This document shows positions 23,684 through 31,357 of a DNA stretch of 64,000 nt, in pieces. The stretch's first letter is position 1, and each line of letters starts with the position of its first letter. Below the pieces are notes generated by a model, which searched no databases, was not told the DNA's origin, and was given only the letters and a program-made list of their open reading frames with translations. The DNA is from Photobacterium lutimaris (GTDB lineage Bacteria; Pseudomonadota; Gammaproteobacteria; Enterobacterales; Vibrionaceae), in contig NZ_PYMH01000013.1 in assembly GCF_003025555.1 (NCBI RefSeq), positions 62,001 to 126,000 on the forward strand, written 5' to 3'. A program made the translations under genes and the position numbers.

Positions 23684-24442
23684 TTACCACTGCTTTTGGC
23701 ATTGCGCTTTATTGTATTTATGCACATCACTGTTACCACAGCTTAGCTTACCGGTAGATAATCTATTTTCAGTACCAACCTGAGAGGCACTACAAGCTGT
23801 ATTTGCCGTAACAGCTGGAGGCGTTGTGTTAGTGTGGTGGCAAATTGATGTACCTGATATTTGTACCCACATATATTGTGGAATTATAGCGCATTGAACT
23901 CTTCCAAATTGGAAAAGGGGCTGCCCTGCTTGGCTTCCGCATTCCCACCGAGAATTGTTGTAAACTCGGTTTGCTTGACTTGCAGCGCAAGTTTGCCCTG
24001 GTCGTAGGCTTTCATTGAATGTCGTATCTCCATGATTAACTAATGTTGCGCAAGAGGTACTCGAGTAAGAAAGGTATCTATATACTTCTGGTGGCTCAAC
24101 GGGCTTGTTTTCAAGCGCAGTTATCCGCTGGTTATGGTTAGTTCGTGTGTTGTTTAAACTGTTAGTGCTGGAGTTAAAATTGCTAATTGTATTAGTATTT
24201 GAACTTATTTGGCTCTGGTTCAAATCAATAGAATTAGCTGTGTACTTTATGTCATCTTGCAGTGATAGCTCTGACTGCATTAGAGAGTCGGTGACAATAT
24301 CAACTGTTCGATGGGTGTCATCGACTATTACTGTTCGCTGTGATACTACATTGTTACGTATCTGATTGACGCTAGCAGCGGCACTAGTTGACAAAAAAAT
24401 AGTTAGCAATAGGGCTAATTGATTCTTCCCGAATATCTTCAT
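23684..24442 (-). CDS. Secreted coiled-coil protein with variable C-terminal domain, paralog 4
   Basis: 252 residues from ATG 24442 (AAGG upstream). Signal peptide ending STSAAA, hallmark SVNQIRNN, a stalk with SSNTNTISNFNSSTNSLNNT, and the hinge NHNQRITALENKPVEPP. The C-terminal domain (about 135-252) holds eight Cys, many in repeated C-x-A or N-T-A-C-S-A-S-Q-V motifs (TCAASQANRVYN, TACSASQVGTENRLSTGK), unlike the other tips. It looks like a disulfide-rich beta domain. Secretion route and role are unknown. Confidence 0.75.
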   Translation of the reverse strand: MKIFGKNQLALLLTIFLSTSAAASVNQIRNNVVSQRTVIVDDTHRTVDIVTDSLMQSELSLQDDIKYTANSIDLNQSQISSNTNTISNFNSSTNSLNNTRTNHNQRITALENKPVEPPEVYRYLSYSSTSCATLVNHGDTTFNESLRPGQTCAASQANRVYNNSRWECGSQAGQPLFQFGRVQCAIIPQYMWVQISGTSICHHTNTTPPAVTANTACSASQVGTENRLSTGKLSCGNSDVHKYNKAQCQKQW

Positions 24443-24552
24443 GATAAACCTTAGCTTTATCTGTGAAAAAGATTTGTTAAATAAAAGTTGGAATTTCATG
24501 GTGGGTAGTATTAACTACTGAAATCTAGATGGCGGTTTTGATTAACCGTAAA

Positions 24553-24600
24553 GTGGGCTTATACTCAAGGTGAGTGCTGAATTTAATAAGCTATTCAGTA
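24553..24600 (-). promoter_or_regulatory. Conserved 5'-leader hairpins of paralog 4
   Basis: CTGAAT/ATTCAG (10-base loop), then ACTC-N5-GAGT, then TAAGCCCA. The first stem differs from paralogs 1 and 3 at two positions on both sides, keeping pairing. No good -35 is visible upstream (TATATT at 24612-24607 may be the -10). Confidence 0.6.
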
Positions 24601-24612
24601 GAGACTAATATA

Positions 24613-25181
24613 TAATTATTGAATCTATAATATCTACATCTGTTTTTTTTCAGTTTAAAAATATGAGTGGCGGGTATCGTATTGTAGGCCTACAGTGTTT
24701 ACTGTGGAATTGTTTGTAGACCTACAGAATAGCTATTACTTTCTTGATTTACTTAGATGTGAGGGGCGTTAATGGTAATAGTTATTAATTAAGTATGTCA
24801 GTATATATGTGGGACAACTTTCCGGTTGGCCATGAATTTTTTTCCTTATTCGGTGTCAGTCGCTATGAGGTAGTAATCATATCTGCTTGCTGGAACTGTC
24901 AATAAGTTGGTGGATGTCGAGGGAGGGATTAGACTCGGTAACAGGTAAGCACAACCTTTAACTTTCATGCGTATGTGAGAGTGCAATTAGTTGCAACTTA
25001 TCACCTCACCTTCTAAGGCTATTAAACAATAGCTTTTAATTCTCATATCTAACTTGGTGATGCAGTGACAATTTGGTGTTGCAATGCCATATGGTACTGA
25101 TTTGTTGGTATTTTTTCTTGATATATCTACGAGGTAATACTAAGTTCTAAGAGTTCGGTTTTTCAAGTAACAGGTGGAAAC
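24613..25181. other. AT-rich non-coding region
   Basis: No credible gene on either strand. It includes an inverted pair GTAGGCCTACAG and TGTAGACCTACAG around 24683-24727 and presumably holds the promoter of the 25182 gene. Confidence 0.4.
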
Positions 25182-25691
25182 ATGGCTATCGATAGTTATG
25201 AGCACAACGAAATTAAATACTGCTTGCGGCTGTCTGAACGACTTCGCTCAGCGATGAACCAGCGCAGCCAGTCTGAAGAGTATCGGCCATATGCTGGAAA
25301 GAGGTATTACGTTACGCTAAACAACAAAGAGCAATTATTAGACATTAACCTCAGCTCAAGTCGCTTTTGGACAGAAGATATCGTCTCTTTTCCAGTCTCG
25401 GATTTAGACGACCTCCGATCTATTGTTTATCAAATTTTAAAACTTGGCTTTCGATGCCTTCATTGGACCTCCACTGAATATGCCGAAGAGCATTACCCTT
25501 TGCCTCCAGCGGGGCTAGAGCGCCTTAATTATTACCTTGCTTACATGCAACACTGGAACGAACAATGTGAAACCTGCAAATATATACTAACTGAAATAAG
25601 CTCCCTTGGTGATCGAGGTGTAATATCTCCGGACACCTGCACGGTACAGTTATTAAATCTCATCCCCACGCATAGCAAAGGAAGTAGATAA
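25182..25691 (+). CDS. Hypothetical protein, 169 aa
   Basis: Soluble protein starting MAIDSYEHNEIKYCLRLSER with an AGGTGG site before the ATG. It holds a C-x-x-C (CETCKYI, near residue 127) and is rich in Tyr and Leu. No family is recognised. Its TAA is immediately followed by the ATG of a 38-residue membrane protein, so the two form an operon. Confidence 0.6.
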   Translation: MAIDSYEHNEIKYCLRLSERLRSAMNQRSQSEEYRPYAGKRYYVTLNNKEQLLDINLSSSRFWTEDIVSFPVSDLDDLRSIVYQILKLGFRCLHWTSTEYAEEHYPLPPAGLERLNYYLAYMQHWNEQCETCKYILTEISSLGDRGVISPDTCTVQLLNLIPTHSKGSR

Positions 25692-25808
25692 ATGACGACG
25701 TTCATAGCACACGCTAATGTTGCCACATCAATCCTCATGGGTTTCATCATAGGTATTATTTTCGGTGCGATTGCAACAGCAGTGTATATCAAGCGCCGGA
25801 AGCAATAG
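25692..25808 (+). CDS. Single-span membrane mini-protein, 38 aa
   Basis: MTTFIAHANVATSILMGFII then a Gly/Ala-rich continuation ending YIKRRKQ: one membrane helix with a basic cytoplasmic tail. The ATG abuts the stop of the previous gene, and AGGAAG lies upstream inside that gene. Its opening MTT and its size resemble the two 33-residue membrane proteins at 31184 and 31726. Confidence 0.6.
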   Translation: MTTFIAHANVATSILMGFIIGIIFGAIATAVYIKRRKQ

Positions 25809-25854
25809 ATGATACCTTTGACTAGATCCGTTTGATGTATTTAGAGATAAGCAT

Positions 25855-26376
25855 ATGTGCGCTACCACCCTCCAAAATTGCCATGGTCAGGTTCTTTATT
25901 TTGATGTTGCCGATCTGCTTCTTCACACCGACTACCTTAACGAACTCCCTGACCTAAGAAACGTAGTAAGGAACTCTCTCACAGTAAGCAAAGCTAGGTT
26001 TATTGAGAGGGTAACGCTTGATCCGGCAGGGATTAAGCTGTTGAAAGAGTTTAGCCAAAAATCAAATGTCCTACTGTATCCATTAGCCTCAGTGTTTAAC
26101 CGAGATTTTCTGATCAAACAGGGGCTTGATGCGGACTGCCTGGCCCTCGATATGCCCTTACATCGAAGGTTTAACGACAGTAATCAGATTAGGCAAATGC
26201 TGGCTCATGCTTATGCAGTTAAAGCCGATTGGCGGGTCGTAGGTAACCTAGTTCAATATGACATGCAACTCTCTGATTTTGCGGTTAGGTATATCAAAAT
26301 GAACGATTCAGCATCAGGGGTGACAAAAAACCTGATTAAAAGAATTTCAGATTCTTTTCAAAGCCAAAAAAATTAA
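25855..26376 (+). CDS. Hypothetical protein, possibly HAD-like
   Basis: 173 residues. VLYFDVADLLL near the N-terminus resembles the first strand and DxD loop of HAD-fold phosphatases, but the second Asp is Ala-Asp shifted, and a Ser/Lys/Asp set is not clear. KADWRVVGNLVQYD later could be the last strand. No firm family. It follows the mini-protein by 46 bases in the same direction. Confidence 0.5.
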   Translation: MCATTLQNCHGQVLYFDVADLLLHTDYLNELPDLRNVVRNSLTVSKARFIERVTLDPAGIKLLKEFSQKSNVLLYPLASVFNRDFLIKQGLDADCLALDMPLHRRFNDSNQIRQMLAHAYAVKADWRVVGNLVQYDMQLSDFAVRYIKMNDSASGVTKNLIKRISDSFQSQKN

Positions 26377-26472
26377 CTCATATTCATTACTAATTACCGC
26401 CAGAAGAGCATAGTTCAGCAAACTGGGAGCTGCCGCTTTACTTCACGCTGGCACATGATCAGGATGATTAAA

Positions 26473-26726
26473 TCACCATTCTTCAGTCCATCGGTCTGTG
26501 TAAGAACTTGTTTGCTTACCTCGAGGGCGAACTTCCAATTCAAGTTCTAAAGCAGCAAGAAGTTTGAATAAAGTATCCAGAGGGGTCCATCTGGTGAATT
26601 TTCGAACTTTGATACTGTGTCTTGTCTGATGCCAACTTTCTCCGCGACATCAGATTGTGTTAAACCATGTTCTTTGCGACTTTCGAGTAGTAAATGACTG
26701 AGCTGGTGGGCTGAAGTGGCTTTCAT
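26473..26726 (-). pseudogene. Frameshifted HipB/XRE-type antitoxin gene
   Basis: From ATG 26726: MKATSAHQLSHLLLESRKEH, then GLTQSDVAEKVGIRQDTVSK, a textbook XRE helix-turn-helix, and FENSPDG. There the frame breaks in a GACCCC run; one base later it continues TPLDTLFKLLAALELELEVR and ends at TGA 26473. That tail is the usual end of HipB-like antitoxins. Without the shift the protein would be about 84 residues. No toxin gene (HipA or HigB) follows, so this is an orphan relic or a sequencing error. Confidence 0.7.
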
Positions 26727-26737
26727 TGCAAACCTTA

Positions 26738-26785
26738 TACACGCTATTGCCGTTAAAAGTATCATTACACGCTATAGCCGGTAAA
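26738..26785. promoter_or_regulatory. Direct-repeat operator of the HipB-like gene
   Basis: Two 20-bp copies, TACACGCTATTGCCGTTAAA (26738) and TACACGCTATAGCCGGTAAA (26766), 28 bases apart, just upstream of ATG 26726. They fit autoregulation. Confidence 0.65.
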
Positions 26786-26912
26786 GCTAGAATCGTTGGT
26801 ACGTCTGTTAGTTCATAGAACACAATTCTGGTGTGAAAACATCATGAAGCCATTATTATGTTAGCTTTTGATGTTATTGAGGAAAATGATCTAAATTGAC
26901 ATTATTTGGTTG

Positions 26913-27572
26913 CTATCGGTGCTTATTGTCGTTTTCTTGGTTAGCAACAACCGTTGTGGATGGGCTCTTATATACTTTTATTGCGAATTTCCCTGTAAGG
27001 AGGCTTTCGGGGCTGGAATAAAGTTCATGGTATGGTGTCTGCAGCCAATAATTGCGGATATACTCACGAGCTTCGCGGAAGGAACATTCCTCGGTGGCTT
27101 TGTCGAGCCACGCATGGTTGGTATCAAATTTGTGCCAACCAGTTGAATTTATAGCCTTTTCGACTGGAATCAGTTCGACAATAAGGTATCTGCTGGTTTG
27201 CCCTGGACGGCGGGCCCATGACACCGCGCTGTCTGGATTCGTGAAGGCAAAGATCACCTCGGTTCGGCTCGGGCAGTGCTCAAATTCTTCCCTGCGTACG
27301 ATCTCGTACAGCATTTCCCAAGGGATTGCACAGCCCTCGAACACCGTGACCAGCTTAATGTCCGGGTCGGCTTTTAAATCCTTAGCCAAGTCGTCGAGCT
27401 CCTCTTCGTCCCAGTCGTAATGGCTGAAGACAGTCGCGCTGTAGTTGTAGGTCTGGCTATCGACCTCCCCTACTTCCATCGCGTCAATTTCACGGTCTAC
27501 AATTTTGATGGCACGATAAAATTTGTTCATCTGTTCATAATCACTTTTTCGATATTGATTGGAGTCGACCAA
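26913..27572 (-). CDS. Hypothetical protein, 219 aa
   Basis: Visibly GC-richer than its surroundings, suggesting separate origin. The start is unclear: TTG 27572 is the limit of the frame (a TAG stands three codons before), and ATG 27530 is possible; neither has a good ribosome-binding site. The section CPSRTEVIFAFTNPDSAVSW then SRYLIVELIP resembles the ADP-ribosyltransferase-like DUF2441 fold, a weak impression only. An IS1595 element is inserted about 20 bases upstream. Confidence 0.5.
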   Translation of the reverse strand: MVDSNQYRKSDYEQMNKFYRAIKIVDREIDAMEVGEVDSQTYNYSATVFSHYDWDEEELDDLAKDLKADPDIKLVTVFEGCAIPWEMLYEIVRREEFEHCPSRTEVIFAFTNPDSAVSWARRPGQTSRYLIVELIPVEKAINSTGWHKFDTNHAWLDKATEECSFREAREYIRNYWLQTPYHELYSSPESLLTGKFAIKVYKSPSTTVVANQENDNKHR

Positions 27573-27673
27573 GGGAGCTGTCTAAATTGATGTTCAAATA
27601 TGGCTCTGTTCCATTTCAGTGTTGGTAAATTCAGCTATACTTAGTGAGTCTCTGAAAAGTCAGGCTCACCACC

Positions 27674-28612
27674 ATGGACAGCATCACCTTCAAGACCATC
27701 CAAGATAGTATCAAAAATCTCTCATACGTTCAGTTAAAGCGCCTGAAGCATCAGGCAGATGAACAACTTGCAAAAGATGAAGTTGGTCAAGCGGTTGCCG
27801 AACGAGAAGAGACGATTTCAGCCTGCCCACATTGTCAGAGTGAGAGCTATCTACGCTGGGGAGTTACCAATCAAGGGAAGCAGCGATACCGCTGTAAAGA
27901 TTGTCGCAAGACATTCAGTTCATTAACTGGCACAGCCTTATACCGAATGCGGAAGCCTGAAAAATGGATGGAGTACACAAATTGTTTATGGCTCTCAAAT
28001 AGTTTGAGGAACATTGCCAATAAGCTAAACATCAACTTGAAAACTGCATTTGAGTGGCGACATCGCCTACTAAAAAGCCCTTGCAATCATAAGGCTACAG
28101 AGTTGCTTGGCATAATCGAAGCCGATGAAGCGTTCTTGCCTCAGTCATTCAAAGGTTCGAGGCAAATGCCACGAGAGCCAAGAAAGCGAGGCGGTGGAAA
28201 TACTCCAAAAGTGCCAATCTTATTGGCCTTAGATAGAGGTGGCTCGATTAGCCATCATGTGTTAGAACGCAATACAACAGATGAGCTAGGAGCAGCTCTT
28301 AAGCCGTTATTGTCACCAGATTCTGTACTGTGTACAGATGGCAACCTATCGTACAAAACAATTGTGAAAGAGTTGAATATTAACATCGACCATAAACGAC
28401 TTGTCGCCCTTGATAATAAACGAGTCATAGAAGGTATCTATCATATCCAGACTCTTAATAATTTCATGATGAGGTGGAAAAGCTGGATGGTGCGTTTCAA
28501 GGGTGTAGGCACAGCCTACCTTGAACACTATATTGCTTGGTTTCGGTTTATGGAGCAGAAAAAGGCAACCAAAACATGCTGTTGGATTCAGGAAGCCTTT
28601 TATAAAGTATAG
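27674..28612 (+). CDS. IS1595-family transposase
   Basis: 312 residues. N-terminal zinc ribbon (CPHCQSE and RYRCKDCRKTF, about 52-80), a helical DNA-binding part, then the ISXO2-type DDE/N catalytic domain: GIIEADEAFL for the first Asp, VLCTDGNLSY for the second, and YHIQTLNNFMMRWKSWMVRF, then GTAYLEHYIAWFRF, near the end. Full length for the family. It is read from the left inverted repeat and nearly meets the passenger gene. Confidence 0.92.
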   Translation: MDSITFKTIQDSIKNLSYVQLKRLKHQADEQLAKDEVGQAVAEREETISACPHCQSESYLRWGVTNQGKQRYRCKDCRKTFSSLTGTALYRMRKPEKWMEYTNCLWLSNSLRNIANKLNINLKTAFEWRHRLLKSPCNHKATELLGIIEADEAFLPQSFKGSRQMPREPRKRGGGNTPKVPILLALDRGGSISHHVLERNTTDELGAALKPLLSPDSVLCTDGNLSYKTIVKELNINIDHKRLVALDNKRVIEGIYHIQTLNNFMMRWKSWMVRFKGVGTAYLEHYIAWFRFMEQKKATKTCCWIQEAFYKV

Positions 28613-28613
28613 T

Positions 28614-29114
28614 TTATAACTCTTTCAATGTAGCAACATGGGAGATAATGTCAGGCATTTTTAAGCTCTGTTTAAGTACCAATGGAATATCTGGAATGTA
28701 CTCAAGCCTAAAAAGGTGCATAGCTTCTTCAACATCTTCTTTGATTGTCGATTGACCAACACAGGCTTGAACATCATTAAAGTATTTCGTTACAAAGTAA
28801 TACTCAATCTCTTCAATTTTATTGCAAGCTGCATAATACAATGGTCTCTTCCAAAGAAAAGATAATGATAGATCCCCCGTTCTTATTAGCCAATCGAATA
28901 ACCAAGCTTCATCTATTTCAGGAATTGTCACCTGTTCATCTTTGACGGCCTCAATGATCTTTTTAACAGCTATTTTATTTTCTGAGATTAGTTTGAGTGC
29001 CTTAGTAAGCTCTGCTTCATCATTGTATTTGTCTATAAGGCTTTTTGTTGCATAGTCTGCATGAGCTTTTAAGCCTTTTAATGCATTGCTGTACTCTAAT
29101 GGTAATTGTGACAT
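28614..29114 (-). CDS. IS passenger gene, hypothetical protein, 166 aa
   Basis: Lies wholly inside the IS1595 element, convergent with the transposase (one base between the stops). Acidic helical protein (MSQLPLEYSNALKGLKAHAD) with no membrane segment or known motif. IS1595 elements often carry unrelated passengers. Here the function is unknown. Confidence 0.7.
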   Translation of the reverse strand: MSQLPLEYSNALKGLKAHADYATKSLIDKYNDEAELTKALKLISENKIAVKKIIEAVKDEQVTIPEIDEAWLFDWLIRTGDLSLSFLWKRPLYYAACNKIEEIEYYFVTKYFNDVQACVGQSTIKEDVEEAMHLFRLEYIPDIPLVLKQSLKMPDIISHVATLKEL

Positions 29115-29216
29115 ATTTATTTTTTTTAGTGTAACATACCAACAGCTAAATGGAACAGAGCCTCAAATATACACCACTCTCGACAAATATTTTGACGAAA
29201 GTATTGTGAAGTATCA

Positions 29217-29396
29217 ATGAGCTTTACACCTGATTATAAGCTTTCAGACTTAAGCAAAATAGCCGGATTTAACACCGTCGATGAGTTAGCCGAGTACGCC
29301 TGTACTAATCGCCAGAACTTAGATAACTGGAATAAAACTGAATCAAAGCAAGGCTTTCTTAGGGGAGCTAAAGTACATGAAAGCACAAGAGATTAA
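29217..29396 (+). CDS. Small hypothetical protein, 59 aa
   Basis: MSFTPDYKLSDLSKIAGFNT, then VDELAEYACTNRQNLDNWNK, suggests a helix-turn-helix that could bind DNA. No good ribosome-binding site is visible. It starts 47 bases right of the IS target copy, so its promoter region may have been split by the insertion. A second short frame starting at ATG 29378 (MKAQEIKRQARERG) overlaps its end and is cut by a TAG, after which the frame stays open (KGKGGYSRAYQCGNTAWRVL), a likely relic. Confidence 0.5.
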   Translation: MSFTPDYKLSDLSKIAGFNTVDELAEYACTNRQNLDNWNKTESKQGFLRGAKVHESTRD

Positions 29397-29564
29397 ACGC
29401 CAAGCTAGAGAGCGGGGTTAGAAAGGGAAAGGTGGATACTCGAGAGCTTATCAGTGTGGCAACACAGCATGGAGGGTCTTGGTACCATGTCAGATTTTAG
29501 GCAATTTGAACAAGACCTTGCTCATTTACAGTGATGGGGAAACAGACCTTAAATCGGGCGGGAA

Positions 29565-29587
29565 TAGACCTGGCAATGCCAGGTCTA
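29565..29587. terminator. 10-bp perfect hairpin
   Basis: TAGACCTGGC/GCCAGGTCTA around AAT, between the relic gene and the convergent 29596 gene. Probably a shared terminator. Confidence 0.5.
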
Positions 29588-29595
29588 CTAGGAGG

Positions 29596-29825
29596 TTAAT
29601 TAGAAAGGATCTCTTTTTGTTTGATAACGATTAGTATCTCTTCCAAAGTAAAATAGCATCCTATCCCTGATAGTGTACCAATCAACCGAGTCAGATCAGC
29701 TTGGTTGCCGTTCTGGATCGTGTTACTAATTCCGTAGCGAGATGCGCTTTAACATTATGCTGTTGCTGGCTGAGTGTATCGAGAGCCAAATCTAGAGGAG
29801 TAAAGTTCATTGTCGCGTTTTTCAT
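29596..29825 (-). pseudogene. Frameshifted small gene, about 75 codons
   Basis: ATG 29825 behind AAGGA reads MKNATMNFTPLDLALDTLSQ, then QQHNVKAHLATE, before going out of frame near the GCTACGGAATTAG stretch. One base over, it continues ISNTIQNGNQADLTRLIGTL, then GCYFTLEEILIVIKQKEILS, to TAA 29596. Both halves look like one small regulatory protein broken by a one-base indel. Confidence 0.55.
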
Positions 29826-29842
29826 GTTTAATCCTTAGATAT

Positions 29843-30790
29843 TTATGGTGTTTTCACACATTGTTGTTGCTCGTGGTATTGCTCAATGAGCGCTTTAGTA
29901 TCTCCACCGATTAGATCTAATGAGTTAACGACCCAATAGCCATCGCGTTGGAGAAATTCCGCTTGATGTAGATTGATTAGTGCATCCGCAGAGTCATAAC
30001 TTATGTCATAGGTTGTCGCAAATTCTTCCGTTATGAATTCGGCTAATACAATCTGTGCCTTATGGCGTAGATTTATTGCTTCATCTAATGGAAAGTATTT
30101 GGCTAACAATGGAATAGTTAGTAACGATTCATAGTTATGTTGGCTCGACGATGGCATTAGATCTATCCAATCAAATAAGGAAAATTGAGTAGAGTTTGAC
30201 TCTTCATCAATAATCACAGTTGTCAGGCTTGTATCAACCAGAATGATTAAATCCCCTTTGATACAGGCTGCTTGCAACATTAGGTAAGCCCCTGTCTCAC
30301 TGCCATCTACAATTTTTACTGTAAAATTGTGGTGAGTTTCGGTTAACTTGAATAGTTGATCATTGATCTTTGCAGTAAGTTTAGCTTCGAGCTCAACATC
30401 ATTGCCTCCATCCCTGTACCACTTGACGCCGGTGAAACTCCACTCTGGATCACTTGGCAATTTGTGAGAATGTAGGTTCGATTGATTTCGGTTGAAACAA
30501 AACTCGAGGTTGGATAAGGCATGGCAAAGTGAAGATATATAGAAATCAGTATGCTCGATTTCTAAGCTATCGACTTCAATGACCTTAAACTTAACAACTT
30601 CTGGCTGACTACCAACTTTGGTGATCGTGCTATTAATGGTTGAGTTGTATTGCCTTGTCCATTCGGTACCGCAATCTAAACACGTTGATGCTAAATCGAT
30701 CCAATTCAGGCCCTCATTACAGATTACTGAGTTCGTGTTTTGACTTAGGCAATTTTTGTTCGCGCAAACGGCTTTCTTGCAGGTATGCAT
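29843..30790 (-). CDS. Zinc-ribbon hypothetical protein, 315 aa
   Basis: The N-terminus has a Cys-rich section (CKKAVCANKNC, then a C-L-D-C pair about residues 37-40) that can form a zinc ribbon. The rest is acidic alpha/beta with no known motif, including ITEEFATTYDISYDSADALI near the end. AAGGA precedes the ATG, and a GNRA hairpin stands 21 bases before it. A similar CPYC/CGLC head occurs in the 36221 gene, suggesting related roles, but this is inference. Confidence 0.6.
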   Translation of the reverse strand: MHTCKKAVCANKNCLSQNTNSVICNEGLNWIDLASTCLDCGTEWTRQYNSTINSTITKVGSQPEVVKFKVIEVDSLEIEHTDFYISSLCHALSNLEFCFNRNQSNLHSHKLPSDPEWSFTGVKWYRDGGNDVELEAKLTAKINDQLFKLTETHHNFTVKIVDGSETGAYLMLQAACIKGDLIILVDTSLTTVIIDEESNSTQFSLFDWIDLMPSSSQHNYESLLTIPLLAKYFPLDEAINLRHKAQIVLAEFITEEFATTYDISYDSADALINLHQAEFLQRDGYWVVNSLDLIGGDTKALIEQYHEQQQCVKTP

Positions 30791-30811
30791 AGTGAGTCCT
30801 TAAATTTTTTA

Positions 30812-30821
30812 GCCTTTCGGC
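30812..30821 (-). promoter_or_regulatory. GNRA leader hairpin (GCC-GAAA-GGC)
   Basis: 21 bases before the ATG at 30790. Confidence 0.75.
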
Positions 30822-30887
30822 GGGTAATAAAAAACGACCCACAGGGAGTCGTTTCATGTATAGGTTTATCGGTCACACAACAGGAGC

Positions 30888-30986
30888 TTATATTGCACTG
30901 AAGGCAACGTAAATGAAAAACAGGGAAACACTCATTGCTACTGATGCAACTAGTGCTGAGGTTTGTTCATCTTTGTAATTGTGCAT
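30888..30986 (-). CDS. Single-span membrane mini-protein, 32 aa
   Basis: MHNYKDEQTSALVASVAMSV then SLFFIYVAFSAI: a polar head and one membrane helix. AAAGGAAAATAAC precedes the ATG, and a GNRA hairpin precedes that. The frame is open 18 codons further up (to an ATG at 31040), but that would swallow the hairpin and the ribosome-binding site. Confidence 0.6.
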   Translation of the reverse strand: MHNYKDEQTSALVASVAMSVSLFFIYVAFSAI

Positions 30987-31009
30987 GTTATTTTCCTTTC
31001 TACTTTTAA

Positions 31010-31019
31010 GTCTTTCGAC
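31010..31019 (-). promoter_or_regulatory. GNRA leader hairpin (GTC-GAAA-GAC)
   Basis: 23 bases before the ATG at 30986. A G-U variant (GCC-GAAA-GGT) lies at about 31044-31053. Confidence 0.75.
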
Positions 31020-31056
31020 GGGATTGGGTGGCATATACATCAAACCTTTCGGCGGT

Positions 31057-31095
31057 GTTGATACCTTGATAGGCCGCTTACCAAAACTGTAAGCG
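31057..31095. repeat. 39-bp direct repeat, copy 1
   Basis: Runs from GTTGATACCTTGATAGG to GTAAGCG and is identical to 32188-32226. It includes the hairpin CGCTTAC-CAAAACT-GTAAGCG. Confidence 0.85.
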
Positions 31096-31145
31096 TTTCT
31101 CTTTCTCGTAAAGAGAACTCGTTTTAGTCACTCCTAAAACGAGTT
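31075..31145 (-). ncRNA. Cluster of three hairpins, possible structured RNA
   Basis: Three near-adjacent perfect hairpins: CGCTTAC/GTAAGCG (31075-31095), TTCTCTTT/AAAGAGAA (31097-31117) and AACTCGTTTTAG/CTAAAACGAGTT (31116-31145). They lie between two membrane mini-protein genes. They may be a compound terminator plus leader, or a separate RNA. Confidence 0.45.
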
Positions 31146-31183
31146 AAAACTCGCAACTGGTGGTCGTGTGTTTATCGACTCGC

Positions 31184-31285
31184 TTAATCTTGTAAGCGTT
31201 TCGCTAAACGTAAGATTCGGTCGGCGTTGAGCGTACAGAATCCAATGATTATAAGTGGTGCTGCGATTAGCATTATTGTAGTCAT
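31184..31285 (-). CDS. Membrane mini-protein, 33 aa, paralog A
   Basis: MTTIMLIAAPLIIIGFCTLN then ADRILRLAKRLQD: one membrane helix and a basic amphipathic tail. GGGGG lies four bases before the ATG. It shares length, opening (MTTI) and ending (L-x-x-x-A-K-x-L-Q-[DE]) with the 33-residue protein at 31726, so the two are paralogs. Such hydrophobic mini-proteins occur in type I toxin-antitoxin loci and as subunits of membrane complexes. Which applies is unknown. Confidence 0.65.
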   Translation of the reverse strand: MTTIMLIAAPLIIIGFCTLNADRILRLAKRLQD

Positions 31286-31357
31286 TCTGCCCCCAAGAAA
31301 TGTATGAGTTGTATAATAATCATACATCTGAGGCGTGAATTTAGCAATAACCTCAAG

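Larger units (their letters stand above)
27602..29162. mobile_element. Complete IS1595-family element with passenger gene
   Basis: 1561 bp. The terminal inverted repeats read GGCTCTGTTCCATTT inward from both ends and continue with a TGTTGGTA match. An 8-bp target duplication TCAAATAT flanks it at 27594-27601 and 29163-29170, the size expected for this family. It carries a transposase and a convergent passenger gene. The exact target copies mean the insertion is young and probably still whole. Confidence 0.92.

Noticed and set aside
16205..24442. Stalk-protein genes as type IV pilins or a shufflon
   Set aside because: They have ordinary Sec signal peptides with small residues before the cut, not prepilin signals, and stand as separate whole genes rather than invertible segments.
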